Origin: DASWOJ01 sp964242415
GTDB taxonomy: Bacteria; Pseudomonadota; Alphaproteobacteria; Acetobacterales; Acetobacteraceae
Direction: 5' to 3'
DNA: 64,000 nucleotides
Assembly (NCBI GenBank): GCA_964242415.1
Contig: CAXTAT010000017.1
Span: 46,684-110,683 of the forward strand
Shown: positions 57,267 to 64,000 of the stretch, one piece after another
Layout: every line of letters starts with the position of its first letter
Position numbering within the stretch: the stretch's first letter is position 1
The notes under the pieces: model-generated
Seen by the model: only the letters and a program-made list of their open reading frames with translations
Databases searched by the model: none
What the model was told of the DNA's origin: nothing
Position numbers and translations under genes: made by a program

Positions 57267-59486
57267 TCAGGCCACGGCAGGCAAGTGCGCGATCAGCTTG
57301 TCCAGGGTCATCGGATAATCCCGCACGCGAATGCCAGTGGCATTATGGATGGCATTCGCCACCGCCGCACCAACGCCGCACAGGCCAAGCTCACCCACGC
57401 CCTTCGCCTTCATCGGCGAGGAGATCGGATCGACCTCCTCCAGGAACACCACATCCTGGTGCGGAATGTCGGCATGCACCGGCACCTCATAGCCCGCCAG
57501 GTCATGGTTGACGAAGAAGCCGCGCCGGGTGTCCACCGCCAGCTCCTCCATCAGCGCCGCGCCCACGCCCATCGTCATGGCGCCGATCACCTGGCTGCGC
57601 GCCGACTTCGGATTGAGGATGCGGCCCGCCGCGCACACCGCCAGCATGCGGCGCACCCGTGTCTCGCCGGTATAGCGGTCCACCCCAACCTCGACGAAGT
57701 GCCCGGCAAACGTCGATTGCTGATACTTCTTGGCCAGGTCGCCGTACTCGATCCCGTCCTCGGCGACCAGCACCCCATCCCGTGCCGCATCAGCCAGGGC
57801 GGCGTCACGATTACCCGACCGCACCCGGCCATCGGCAAACGCGACATCGGCGGAGTCGAAGCCCAGCCGGCCCGCCACCGCCTCCCGCAGCTTCACGCAC
57901 GCGGCATAAACCCCGGCAGTGGAGTTGTTCGCCCCCCACTGCCCACCCGACCCGGAGGACGCCGGATAGTCGGAGTCCCCCAGCCTCACCACGATCCGGT
58001 CCATCGGCAGCCCCATCATCTCGGCCGCAGTCTGGGCGATGATCGTGTAGCTGCCGGTGCCGATGTCGGTCATGTCGGTCTCCACCGTCACCCGGCCATC
58101 GGCCTCCAGCCGCACCCGGGCCGCGGACTTCTGCAACTGGTTGTTGCGGAACCCGGCCGCGACGCCCATCCCCACCAGCCAACGCCCATCCTGCACCGAC
58201 CCAGGCTTCGGGTTGCGATCCTTCCATCCGAAGCGTTCGGCCCCCTGTTGCAGGCATTGCACCAGTTGGCGCTGCGAGAACGGCCGGTCCGGTTTCTCCG
58301 GGTCCACCTGGGTGTCGTTCTTGATGCGGAACGCGATGGGGTCCATGCCCAGCTTCTCCGCCATCTCGTCCACGGCGATCTCCAACGCCATCAGCCCCGG
58401 CCCCTCGCCGGGCGCGCGCATGGCATTGCCCTCCGGCAGGTCGAGCACGGCCAGGCGCATCGAGGTCAAGCGGTTGGCCCCGGCATAAAGCAGCTTGGTC
58501 TGCGACACCGCGGTCTCCGGCCTGCCCCCCGGCAGGTTGCCCGATGTGCTCTCATGCGCGATTGCAGTGATGGTGCCGTCCGGCATGGCGCCGAGCCGGA
58601 TGCGCTGTATGGTCGCCGGGCGGTGGGTGGAGTTGTTGGCGATCATCGGCCGGGTCAACGCCAGCTTCACCGGGCGCCCCGCCGCACGGGCGCCGATCGC
58701 CGCCAGGGGCGCATCGGCGCGCAGGAACAGCTTGGCGCCGAAGCCGCCGCCGACATACGGCGACATGATGTGAACATCGGCCGCGGGGATGTCCAGCGTC
58801 TTGGCCAGGCTGCCCTTGGCCCACGCGATCATCTGGTTCGACGTCCAAACAGTCAGCTTGTCCCCATCCCAAGCCGCAATGGAGGCAAATGGCTCCATCA
58901 TCGCATGGCTCTCATCCGGCGTGGTGTAGGTCTGGTCCAGCGTCACCGCGGCGGACGCGAACGCCGCATCGAAGTTGCCGACGCGATCCACCGCCCCGGC
59001 GCCGCTGCCCTCGCCGCTGCTGCCGCCCACCAGCGGGGCGTTCGGCGCCTCCCTGGCCAAGTCGTACTTGCCCGGCTCCACCGTGTAGTCGATGCGGACC
59101 AGCATCGCCGCCGCCCGCGCCTGCTCGAAGGTCTCGGCCACCACCACCGCGACCGCCTGGTGGTAATGCTGTATCTCCGCCCCGCCGAACAGGTGCGCCG
59201 TGTTCATCCGCCCCAGCCCGAGCTTCGGCACGTTCAACGTGCTGACGATCGCCAGCACGCCGTCCAACGCCATCGCCTGCTCGACGTGCACGGCATCGAC
59301 CCGGCCCTTCGGGATCGCGGAGCCGACCACGTAGCCATAAGCCTGGTTGGGCACGACATCATGCCGTTCATAGGCATACGGCGCGGTGCCCGTGGTCTTC
59401 AGCGGACCGTCAACACGATCGACTGGCTGGCCCACCACCTTCATCTGATCGATTGGGTTGGCGGCGGCGGGGGTATCGAACTTCAT
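57267..59486 (-). CDS. paoC: Aldehyde oxidoreductase molybdenum-binding subunit
   Basis: This 739-residue subunit holds the molybdenum cofactor. It begins 'MKFDTPAAANPIDQMKVVGQ' and aligns end to end with E. coli PaoC (YagR) as I recall it. Shared blocks: 'RVDGPLKTTGTAPYAYE', 'SPYVGGGFGAKLFLR', 'LDLPEGNAMRAPGEGPGLMA', 'TDMTDIGTGSYTI', 'GSGGQWGANNST' and 'KAKGVGELGLCGVGAAVANA' with the catalytic Glu. The normal partner subunits are encoded directly upstream. The enzyme oxidises a broad range of aldehydes in the periplasm and is carried across folded with PaoA's Tat signal. No paoD (XdhC-type maturation) gene follows. Confidence 0.94.
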   Translation of the reverse strand: MKFDTPAAANPIDQMKVVGQPVDRVDGPLKTTGTAPYAYERHDVVPNQAYGYVVGSAIPKGRVDAVHVEQAMALDGVLAIVSTLNVPKLGLGRMNTAHLFGGAEIQHYHQAVAVVVAETFEQARAAAMLVRIDYTVEPGKYDLAREAPNAPLVGGSSGEGSGAGAVDRVGNFDAAFASAAVTLDQTYTTPDESHAMMEPFASIAAWDGDKLTVWTSNQMIAWAKGSLAKTLDIPAADVHIMSPYVGGGFGAKLFLRADAPLAAIGARAAGRPVKLALTRPMIANNSTHRPATIQRIRLGAMPDGTITAIAHESTSGNLPGGRPETAVSQTKLLYAGANRLTSMRLAVLDLPEGNAMRAPGEGPGLMALEIAVDEMAEKLGMDPIAFRIKNDTQVDPEKPDRPFSQRQLVQCLQQGAERFGWKDRNPKPGSVQDGRWLVGMGVAAGFRNNQLQKSAARVRLEADGRVTVETDMTDIGTGSYTIIAQTAAEMMGLPMDRIVVRLGDSDYPASSGSGGQWGANNSTAGVYAACVKLREAVAGRLGFDSADVAFADGRVRSGNRDAALADAARDGVLVAEDGIEYGDLAKKYQQSTFAGHFVEVGVDRYTGETRVRRMLAVCAAGRILNPKSARSQVIGAMTMGVGAALMEELAVDTRRGFFVNHDLAGYEVPVHADIPHQDVVFLEEVDPISSPMKAKGVGELGLCGVGAAVANAIHNATGIRVRDYPMTLDKLIAHLPAVA

Positions 59487-59489
59487 GGC

Positions 59490-60440
59490 TCAGGCCCTCG
59501 CTTCTGCAAGCACCGCGGCGAGCGTGCGCTCCACCAGCGGCACCTTGAATTCGTTGTCATGGGTCGGCGTGGCGCCAGCCATCAGCCGGGCTGCGACCGC
59601 CTTGGCGCCGCGCCCCATCTCGGCATCCGCCGCCGCCACCCGCCAGGGCCGCGGGGCCACGCCGCCGACCGCGACCCGGCCGGACCCGTCCGGCTGCACC
59701 ACCGCCGCAATCGAGACCAGGGCATAGGCATAGGACGCCCGGTCGCGCACCTTGCGATAGAACTGCTTGCCGCCCAGCGGCGCCGGCAGCGACACCCCGG
59801 TAATCAGCTCGCCGGGTTCCAGCACGGTATCCACCTGCGGCGCATCGCCGGGCAGCCGATGGAAGTCGCCGACCGGGATGCGGCGGGTGGCGCCATCGCC
59901 CTTCACCGTCTCCACCGTGGCATCCAGCACGCGCATCGCCACCGCCATGTCCCCGGGATAGGTGGCGATGCAACTGCTGCTGGTGCCGATCACGCCCAGT
60001 TGGCGGCTGATGCCGTCCAGGGCCGCGCAGCCGCTGCCGGGCTGGCGCTTGTTGCAGGGCTGGTTGGTGTCATAGAAGTAATGGCACCGCGTACGCTGCA
60101 GCAGGTTGCCGGCCGTGGTCGCCTTGTTGCGCAACTGGCCGGACGCGCCGGCCACGATCGCCCGCGACAGCACGCCGTAGTCGCGCCGCACCCGCTCATC
60201 GGACGCCAGCGCGGTGTTGCGCACCAGGGCGCCGATGCGCAGCCCACCCTCCGGCGTGGCCTCGATGGTGTCCAGTGCCAGGCCGTTCACGTCGATCAGG
60301 TGCCCCGGCGTCTCAATCTGCAGCTTCATCAAGTCCAGCAGGTTGGTGCCGCCCGCGATGAACTTGGCGCCCGGTGTCCCCGCCGCCGCAGCCGCGGCCG
60401 CGGCCGGGCTGGTCGCGCGTTCGTACGTAAAGGGCTTCAT
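59490..60440 (-). CDS. paoB: Aldehyde oxidoreductase FAD-binding subunit
   Basis: This 316-residue subunit has the FAD site 'KFIAGGTNLLDLMK' and 'GASGQLRNKATTAGNLLQRTRCHYFYDT'. The Cys-rich insert 'CHYFYDTNQPCNKRQPGSGC' is the extra [4Fe-4S] site known from E. coli PaoB. The ATG at the complement of 60438-60440 overlaps the paoA stop. Its stop lies 3 bases before paoC, so the three genes are one tightly coupled unit. Confidence 0.93.
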   Translation of the reverse strand: MKPFTYERATSPAAAAAAAAGTPGAKFIAGGTNLLDLMKLQIETPGHLIDVNGLALDTIEATPEGGLRIGALVRNTALASDERVRRDYGVLSRAIVAGASGQLRNKATTAGNLLQRTRCHYFYDTNQPCNKRQPGSGCAALDGISRQLGVIGTSSSCIATYPGDMAVAMRVLDATVETVKGDGATRRIPVGDFHRLPGDAPQVDTVLEPGELITGVSLPAPLGGKQFYRKVRDRASYAYALVSIAAVVQPDGSGRVAVGGVAPRPWRVAAADAEMGRGAKAVAARLMAGATPTHDNEFKVPLVERTLAAVLAEARA

Positions 60441-61096
60441 GACAGCCCTCCCTTCACTTCGGTCATGGCTTCGAGGATGTTGGAATAGGCGCCGCACCGG
60501 CAGATGTTGCCGCTCATCCGCTCCCGCATCTCGGCATTGGTCGCCTCGATCGCGCCGGTCAGGTCCGCGGTCACGTGGCTAGGCACGCCGGCCTTGATCT
60601 CCGCCAGCACACCCATCGCCGAGCAGATCTGGCCCGGCGTGCAATAGCCGCACTGATACCCGTCATGCTTCACGAAGGCCGCCTGCATCGGGTGCAGGTT
60701 GCCCGGCGTGCCAAGGCCCTCGATCGTGGTGATCTTGCTGCCCTCGTGCATCACGGCAAGGCTCAGGCAGGCGTTCACCCGCTGCCCATCCAGCATCACC
60801 GTGCAGGCGCCGCACTGGCCATGGTCGCAGCCCTTCTTGCTGCCGGTCAGTTGCAAATGCTCCCGCAACGCATCGAGCAGCGTGGTGCGGGTGTCCAGGG
60901 AAAGCCGATGGCTGACGCCGTTCACCTCCAGCGTGACCGGCATCATCACCGGGGCCATGGCCGGGCTGGACGGGACCGCAGGCGTAGGCGGGGCGGAGGC
61001 AGCATCAGCCCGGGCGGGCAGCGCCGTCGCGGCCAAGCCAACGGCGCCGGTGGCCAGGACACACCGCCTTGATACGTTGTTAGATTGCTCGGTCAT
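60437..61096 (-). CDS. paoA: Aldehyde oxidoreductase 2Fe-2S subunit, Tat-exported
   Basis: This 219-residue subunit has a twin-arginine signal 'NVSRRCVLATGAVGLAATALPARADA', a short Pro/Ala linker and two [2Fe-2S] sites. One is plant-ferredoxin-like ('KKGCDHGQCGACTVMLDGQRVNAC'), and the other is the helical 'QCGYCTPGQICSA' with 'GNICRCGAYSNI'. Its signal exports the whole PaoABC complex. It is the first gene of the unit; the promoter must lie in the 61097-61280 region. Confidence 0.94.
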   Translation of the reverse strand: MTEQSNNVSRRCVLATGAVGLAATALPARADAASAPPTPAVPSSPAMAPVMMPVTLEVNGVSHRLSLDTRTTLLDALREHLQLTGSKKGCDHGQCGACTVMLDGQRVNACLSLAVMHEGSKITTIEGLGTPGNLHPMQAAFVKHDGYQCGYCTPGQICSAMGVLAEIKAGVPSHVTADLTGAIEATNAEMRERMSGNICRCGAYSNILEAMTEVKGGLS

Positions 61097-61726
61097 GGGT
61101 TCACTTCACCACTTGCTATGTTCCGCGTATCAGTCGCTGGCGTCCGAATTGACGATACGACTTAGGGCCGGCACGCCCGGCGACCAGCCCCCATCGAGTG
61201 GTCCCGGCAGAATGTTGCCGCAGGATCATAGCCGACGGCTGGGGTGAGCCGGCTGGGACAGGGTTGCCGGGCGGCATCAGCATGCGCCGTTTCAGCGCGC
61301 CAGCAACCAGCCGGCCCAAGCGCAGGCCCCGGTCGCGGATACCCTCGTAGCTGACCACCACGCCACGGGCAGCCAGGATGGTCCCGGCGTCGCGCAGGCC
61401 CAAGCAGCAATGCAGCCAGGCCGCGTGCCCGATCACTTCGGCCGGAAACCAGTGGCCGCGGCAAGGCTTAGGCGAGGTCGTCATGCCCGGCAGGATGCCA
61501 TGGCCCGGCAGGTCCTGCCAACCTGACAACGCCCTCCGCACAGCGTTGCGGTCACCAGGCCCATATCGACGATGGACCAGCCATCAGCCCAACCTCAACG
61601 ACCGCCTGGCGCCGGTGGTCCGCCCTTCATCGGTGCGGCAGGGCTGGTACGCCAGCCGGATGGGACGCCACTGGCAACGTCGGGCGCTTTAACCAGCAGG
61701 TATCCTTTAGGTCGCATAGTCCGGCC
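61097..61726. other. Intergenic region containing an IS6-type transposase remnant
   Basis: About 630 bases between paoA and the next plus-strand gene. 61281-61484 is a transposase fragment; the rest (promoter side of paoA and 61485-61726) shows no gene I can support. Confidence 0.5.
61281..61484 (-). pseudogene. IS6-family transposase, N-terminal remnant
   Basis: A 68-codon frame on the minus strand reads 'HWFPAEVIGHAAWLHCCLGL', 'RDAGTILAARGVVVSYEGIRD' and then 'LGRLVAGALKRRM'. This matches the start of IS6-family transposases (R-F-P-x-E-V-I, L-S-x-R-D-x-E-x-L-L-A-E-R-G-V-x-V-S-Y-E-T-I-R). The DDE catalytic domain is missing; the frame continues into unrelated sequence. It is an old IS relic. 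Confidence 0.7.
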
Positions 61727-62053
61727 ATGCAGATGCGGAACACCAACATGCGTGGGCGGCTGGCGACGTGGGCGCCATGCGTGGCACTTGCCGTCGGGTC
61801 GATGCTCGCCGCCGGAGCGTCATCGCTCGGGCCACCGCCGGGCGGCCCGATCGCAGCCCTGTACCCTCCGTGGTGGGGCGCCAGCCGGTCCTTGCTCGCG
61901 GCGGCCACCGGCGGGGTGCCGGTGCGGTTCGGTGCCGCAGGCTTCGTCGTCGTGGTCGTGCCCGACACACCCGATGCCGCACGCCGGCTCCGCCAGGCCG
62001 GCGCCTGGCTCCTGCTCGACCCAGAGGTGCTCGGCGGATGCGTCACCGCATGA
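61727..62053 (+). CDS. Small probably exported hypothetical protein
   Basis: This 108-residue protein has an N-terminal hydrophobic signal or anchor 'ATWAPCVALAVGSMLAAGASS', then 'PIAALYPPWWGASRSLLAAA', 'VRFGAAGFVVVVVPD', and 'AGAWLLLDPEVLGGC'. The YPPWW and G-A-W-L-L-L-D-P blocks recall small hypothetical proteins of Acetobacteraceae and Methylobacterium that lie beside chemoreceptor genes (memory, not checked). Its stop overlaps an in-frame ATG of the chemoreceptor (ATGA at 62050), so the two are probably co-expressed. Confidence 0.7.
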   Translation: MQMRNTNMRGRLATWAPCVALAVGSMLAAGASSLGPPPGGPIAALYPPWWGASRSLLAAATGGVPVRFGAAGFVVVVVPDTPDAARRLRQAGAWLLLDPEVLGGCVTA

Positions 62054-62073
62054 AACCTGTTCCGGAGACCGAC

Positions 62074-63810
62074 ATGGCCAACGATCTCGACCGGCTGCGC
62101 AATGCGGTGAGCCGCGTCGTCCTCATGCTCATCTGGCTGCAGGCGCTCCTCGCGCCGGTGACGGCCTACGCGGCAGGCGGCGATTGGCTCCAACTGGGGC
62201 TTGCCTCGCTTGCCGTGGCGTCGGTCACGACGCTGGTCCGGTGGCGCTCGCCAACCAGCCAGTCGAGCCGTCTCATGATTGCGGTCGCACTGATCGCCAG
62301 CCTGTCGCTGATCGTCGCGGCAAGTGCTGGCTGCAAGTGGCAGGTCGACCTGCATATGTGCTACTTTGCCGAGCTGGCGATACTGGCCGCCTACTGCGAC
62401 CGGGACGTTGTGCTGGCTGGCGCGGCGGCCACGGCGATGCACCACCTTGCGCTGAACTTCCTGATGCCCGCGCTCATCTTCCCCGGCGGCGCCCAACTGG
62501 AACGGGTCCTGCTGCACGCCGGCGTTCTATGCGTCGAGACGGCGGCACTCGTCTGGTTGACCTATCGCATCGCAACCCTGCTGGCGTCCAGCGCCGCGAA
62601 CTTGGCGACCGCGGCTCGTGCATCTGACGCGGCCCGCGCCGCCGAAGCTCAGGCCGCCGAGCAGCGCAGCTTGAACGAGCAAGCGCGGCAGAAGGTCGAG
62701 GCCGAAGCCGCCGCCGCCGCTGCAATGCAGTGCGCCGTGGTCGCCGCCGTGGGAACGGGGCTGGCGGGGCTTGCCAAGGGCGACCTGTTGTTTCGCCTGC
62801 ACGATCCGTTCGCGGCAGAGTACGAGGAGCTGCGGGGTAACTTCAATGCCGCAGTGGGGCAGATGGAAGAACTCATCCGCGGCATCGTGGGTAACGCGGG
62901 CGCGATCCGGTCGGGCACGGAGGAGATCCGAACGGCGTCCGACGACCTCAGCCGCCGGACCGAGCAACAGGCGGCGAGCCTGGAAGAAACGGCTGCGGCG
63001 CTGGACGAAATCACCGCCACGGTGCGCAATACCGCCGAAAGCAGCAAGCACGTGCAGGCCATAGTGTCTCGCACCAAGGACGGCGCCGAGCAGTCCGGCG
63101 AGGTCGTGCGTCAAGCGGTCGAGGCCATGGGGGGGATTGAGCAGTCCTCGCAGCGGATCGGCGACATCATCGGCGTCATCGACGAGATCTCCTTCCAGAC
63201 CAACTTGCTGGCGCTCAATGCCGGGGTTGAGGCAGCACGGGCAGGCGATGCGGGCCGCGGCTTTGCCGTGGTGGCATCCGAGGTGCGGGCCTTGGCTCAG
63301 CGCTCGGCGCAGGCGGCCAAGGAGATCAAGGCCCTGATATTCACCTCTGCCCAGCAGGTTGGCGTCGGCGTCAAGCTGGTTGGCGAGACCGGCCGGGCAT
63401 TAAGCCGGATCGTCTCCGAAGTGGGCGAGGTGACGACGGCCGTCTCCGAGATCGCGGCCTCGGCGCAGCAGCAGGCGGCAGGGCTGGCCGAGGTGAACAC
63501 CGCAGTCAACCAGATGGACCAAGTGACGCAGCAGAACGCGGCCATGGTCGAGCAGAGCACGGCGGCCAGCCACTCCCTGGCCCAGGAAACGGCTGAGCTG
63601 GTACGTCTCACGGGCCGCTTCCAGATCGGCGCGGCACCAAGCGGCCCGGCGGCGGGCGCGAGCGTCCAACCGCTGCACCGGTCGGCCAAGCCCGCACCGC
63701 GCGCGACCAAAGTCGCGGCGCTCAAGGTCGTAAGCCGCGGCGGAAGCGCAGCCCTTGCGAAGCCTGCCTTGGTCCCGGCAGCAGCCGAGGAAGGCTGGAC
63801 CGAGTTCTAG
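62074..63810 (+). CDS. Methyl-accepting chemotaxis protein
   Basis: This chemoreceptor has 578 residues. The N-terminal ~190 residues form about 5-6 membrane segments with 'MCYFAELAILAAYCDRDVV' and 'AMHHLALNFLMPALIFPGG', a His-bearing membrane sensor rather than a periplasmic ligand domain. A Glu/Ala-rich coiled coil follows, then the signalling domain with the hairpin 'IDEISFQTNLLALNAGVEAARAGDAGRGFAVVASEVRALAQRSA'. The last residues 'GWTEF' form a W-x-x-F tether of the kind that recruits CheR/CheB. CCGGAG is 7 bases before the ATG at 62074; an ATG at 62050 overlaps the previous stop and is possible. Confidence 0.88.
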   Translation: MANDLDRLRNAVSRVVLMLIWLQALLAPVTAYAAGGDWLQLGLASLAVASVTTLVRWRSPTSQSSRLMIAVALIASLSLIVAASAGCKWQVDLHMCYFAELAILAAYCDRDVVLAGAAATAMHHLALNFLMPALIFPGGAQLERVLLHAGVLCVETAALVWLTYRIATLLASSAANLATAARASDAARAAEAQAAEQRSLNEQARQKVEAEAAAAAAMQCAVVAAVGTGLAGLAKGDLLFRLHDPFAAEYEELRGNFNAAVGQMEELIRGIVGNAGAIRSGTEEIRTASDDLSRRTEQQAASLEETAAALDEITATVRNTAESSKHVQAIVSRTKDGAEQSGEVVRQAVEAMGGIEQSSQRIGDIIGVIDEISFQTNLLALNAGVEAARAGDAGRGFAVVASEVRALAQRSAQAAKEIKALIFTSAQQVGVGVKLVGETGRALSRIVSEVGEVTTAVSEIAASAQQQAAGLAEVNTAVNQMDQVTQQNAAMVEQSTAASHSLAQETAELVRLTGRFQIGAAPSGPAAGASVQPLHRSAKPAPRATKVAALKVVSRGGSAALAKPALVPAAAEEGWTEF

Positions 63811-64000
63811 GAGGGGGTACGCCAGAGAACCGGCCTCGACTTTGCCCATTTTCGATAAGCGGGGTCAGGCATGACCCATGGCGCTTAGCAGCCGGCGTCG
63901 AGGATGCCCTGGGCCTCCGGCGCGATCCGTTCCGCCACGTCAGTCGTCCTGCATCTGCCGGTTCACGCCCTGTCGCCCCACTGCCAGTTCCTGATCTCCG
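63811..64000. other. Window end, nothing recognised
   Basis: 190 bases follow the chemoreceptor. Short minus-strand frames reach the window edge, but none can be tied to a protein family. Confidence 0.4.

Noticed and set aside
57225..60488. A 1087-codon open frame on the plus strand opposite paoABC
   Set aside because: It is an antisense shadow of high-GC coding sequence: His/Arg/Gln-rich, with no recognisable domain, while the minus strand encodes full paoB and paoC.
1..64000. CRISPR arrays, tRNA or rRNA genes, phage or defence islands
   Set aside because: No regularly spaced repeats, tRNA-like cloverleaf ends, rRNA motifs, integrase or toxin/nuclease families were recognised. Repeats seen are palindromic intergenic elements or short tandem units.

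Overview
The window is uniformly GC-rich, densely coded DNA from an alphaproteobacterium, most likely a member of the Acetobacteraceae (Rhodospirillales). The family placement is an inference. It rests on codon use, many GTG starts with 1-4 base gene overlaps, a Pro/Ala-rich hypothetical protein and a C-terminal surface domain that I recall from that family, and several close homologues of proteobacterial catabolic enzymes. No rRNA, tRNA, CRISPR array or phage gene was seen. The content looks like a chromosomal catabolic and transport region: 7 short-chain dehydrogenases, 4 MFS transporters, 4 ABC substrate-binding proteins and 2 molybdenum hydroxylase loci.

Layout. (1) 1-5.9 kb: the start of an acyl-CoA synthetase, then a tightly coupled plus-strand cluster of enoyl-CoA hydratase, acylphosphatase-like protein, Rieske protein, GST, unknown protein, GMC oxidoreductase and an oxygenase. 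The Rieske cluster and the mononuclear-iron site lie on two different proteins, so this looks like a split Rieske oxygenase. (2) 6.0-9.3 kb: MFS transporter and a Baeyer-Villiger monooxygenase. (3) 9.4-24.1 kb: a long run of 16 co-directional genes. It has a polyamine/opine-type ABC importer with two ATPases, two SDRs, a cyclic-imidase-like polysaccharide-deacetylase-family hydrolase, a CobW GTPase, pxpA, separate biotin carrier and biotin carboxylase, pxpB, pxpC, and a RutA-like flavin monooxygenase. This is the best candidate for an undescribed pathway: import and ATP/biotin-dependent opening of a cyclic amide, imide or pyrimidine. (4) 24.1-27.6 kb: a LysR-controlled block with lower apparent GC, containing a tautomerase and two SDRs. 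(5) 27.7-32.0 kb: Pro-rich hypothetical protein, amidohydrolase, ABC-permease pseudogene and MFS. (6) 32.4-45.8 kb: secreted GH16/CBM60 glucanase-like protein, two paralogous orphan SBP_bac_5 proteins, SDR and GST genes, an alpha/beta hydrolase lacking its nucleophile, MFS and an orphan molybdopterin subunit. (7) 46.1-57 kb: radical SAM/SPASM protein, methyltransferase, a PhnD-type (probably selenate) ABC transporter, phospholipase-D-like lipoprotein and selD. (8) 57.2-61.1 kb: paoABC, a periplasmic aldehyde oxidoreductase. (9) 61.3-63.8 kb: IS6 transposase remnant, small secreted protein and a chemoreceptor.

Two dispersed palindromic or repeat families and one MITE-like element with 38-bp inverted ends lie between genes. 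One MITE arm supplies the C-terminus of an MFS gene. Most intergenic regions over 300 bases hold repeats, remnants or nothing recognisable.
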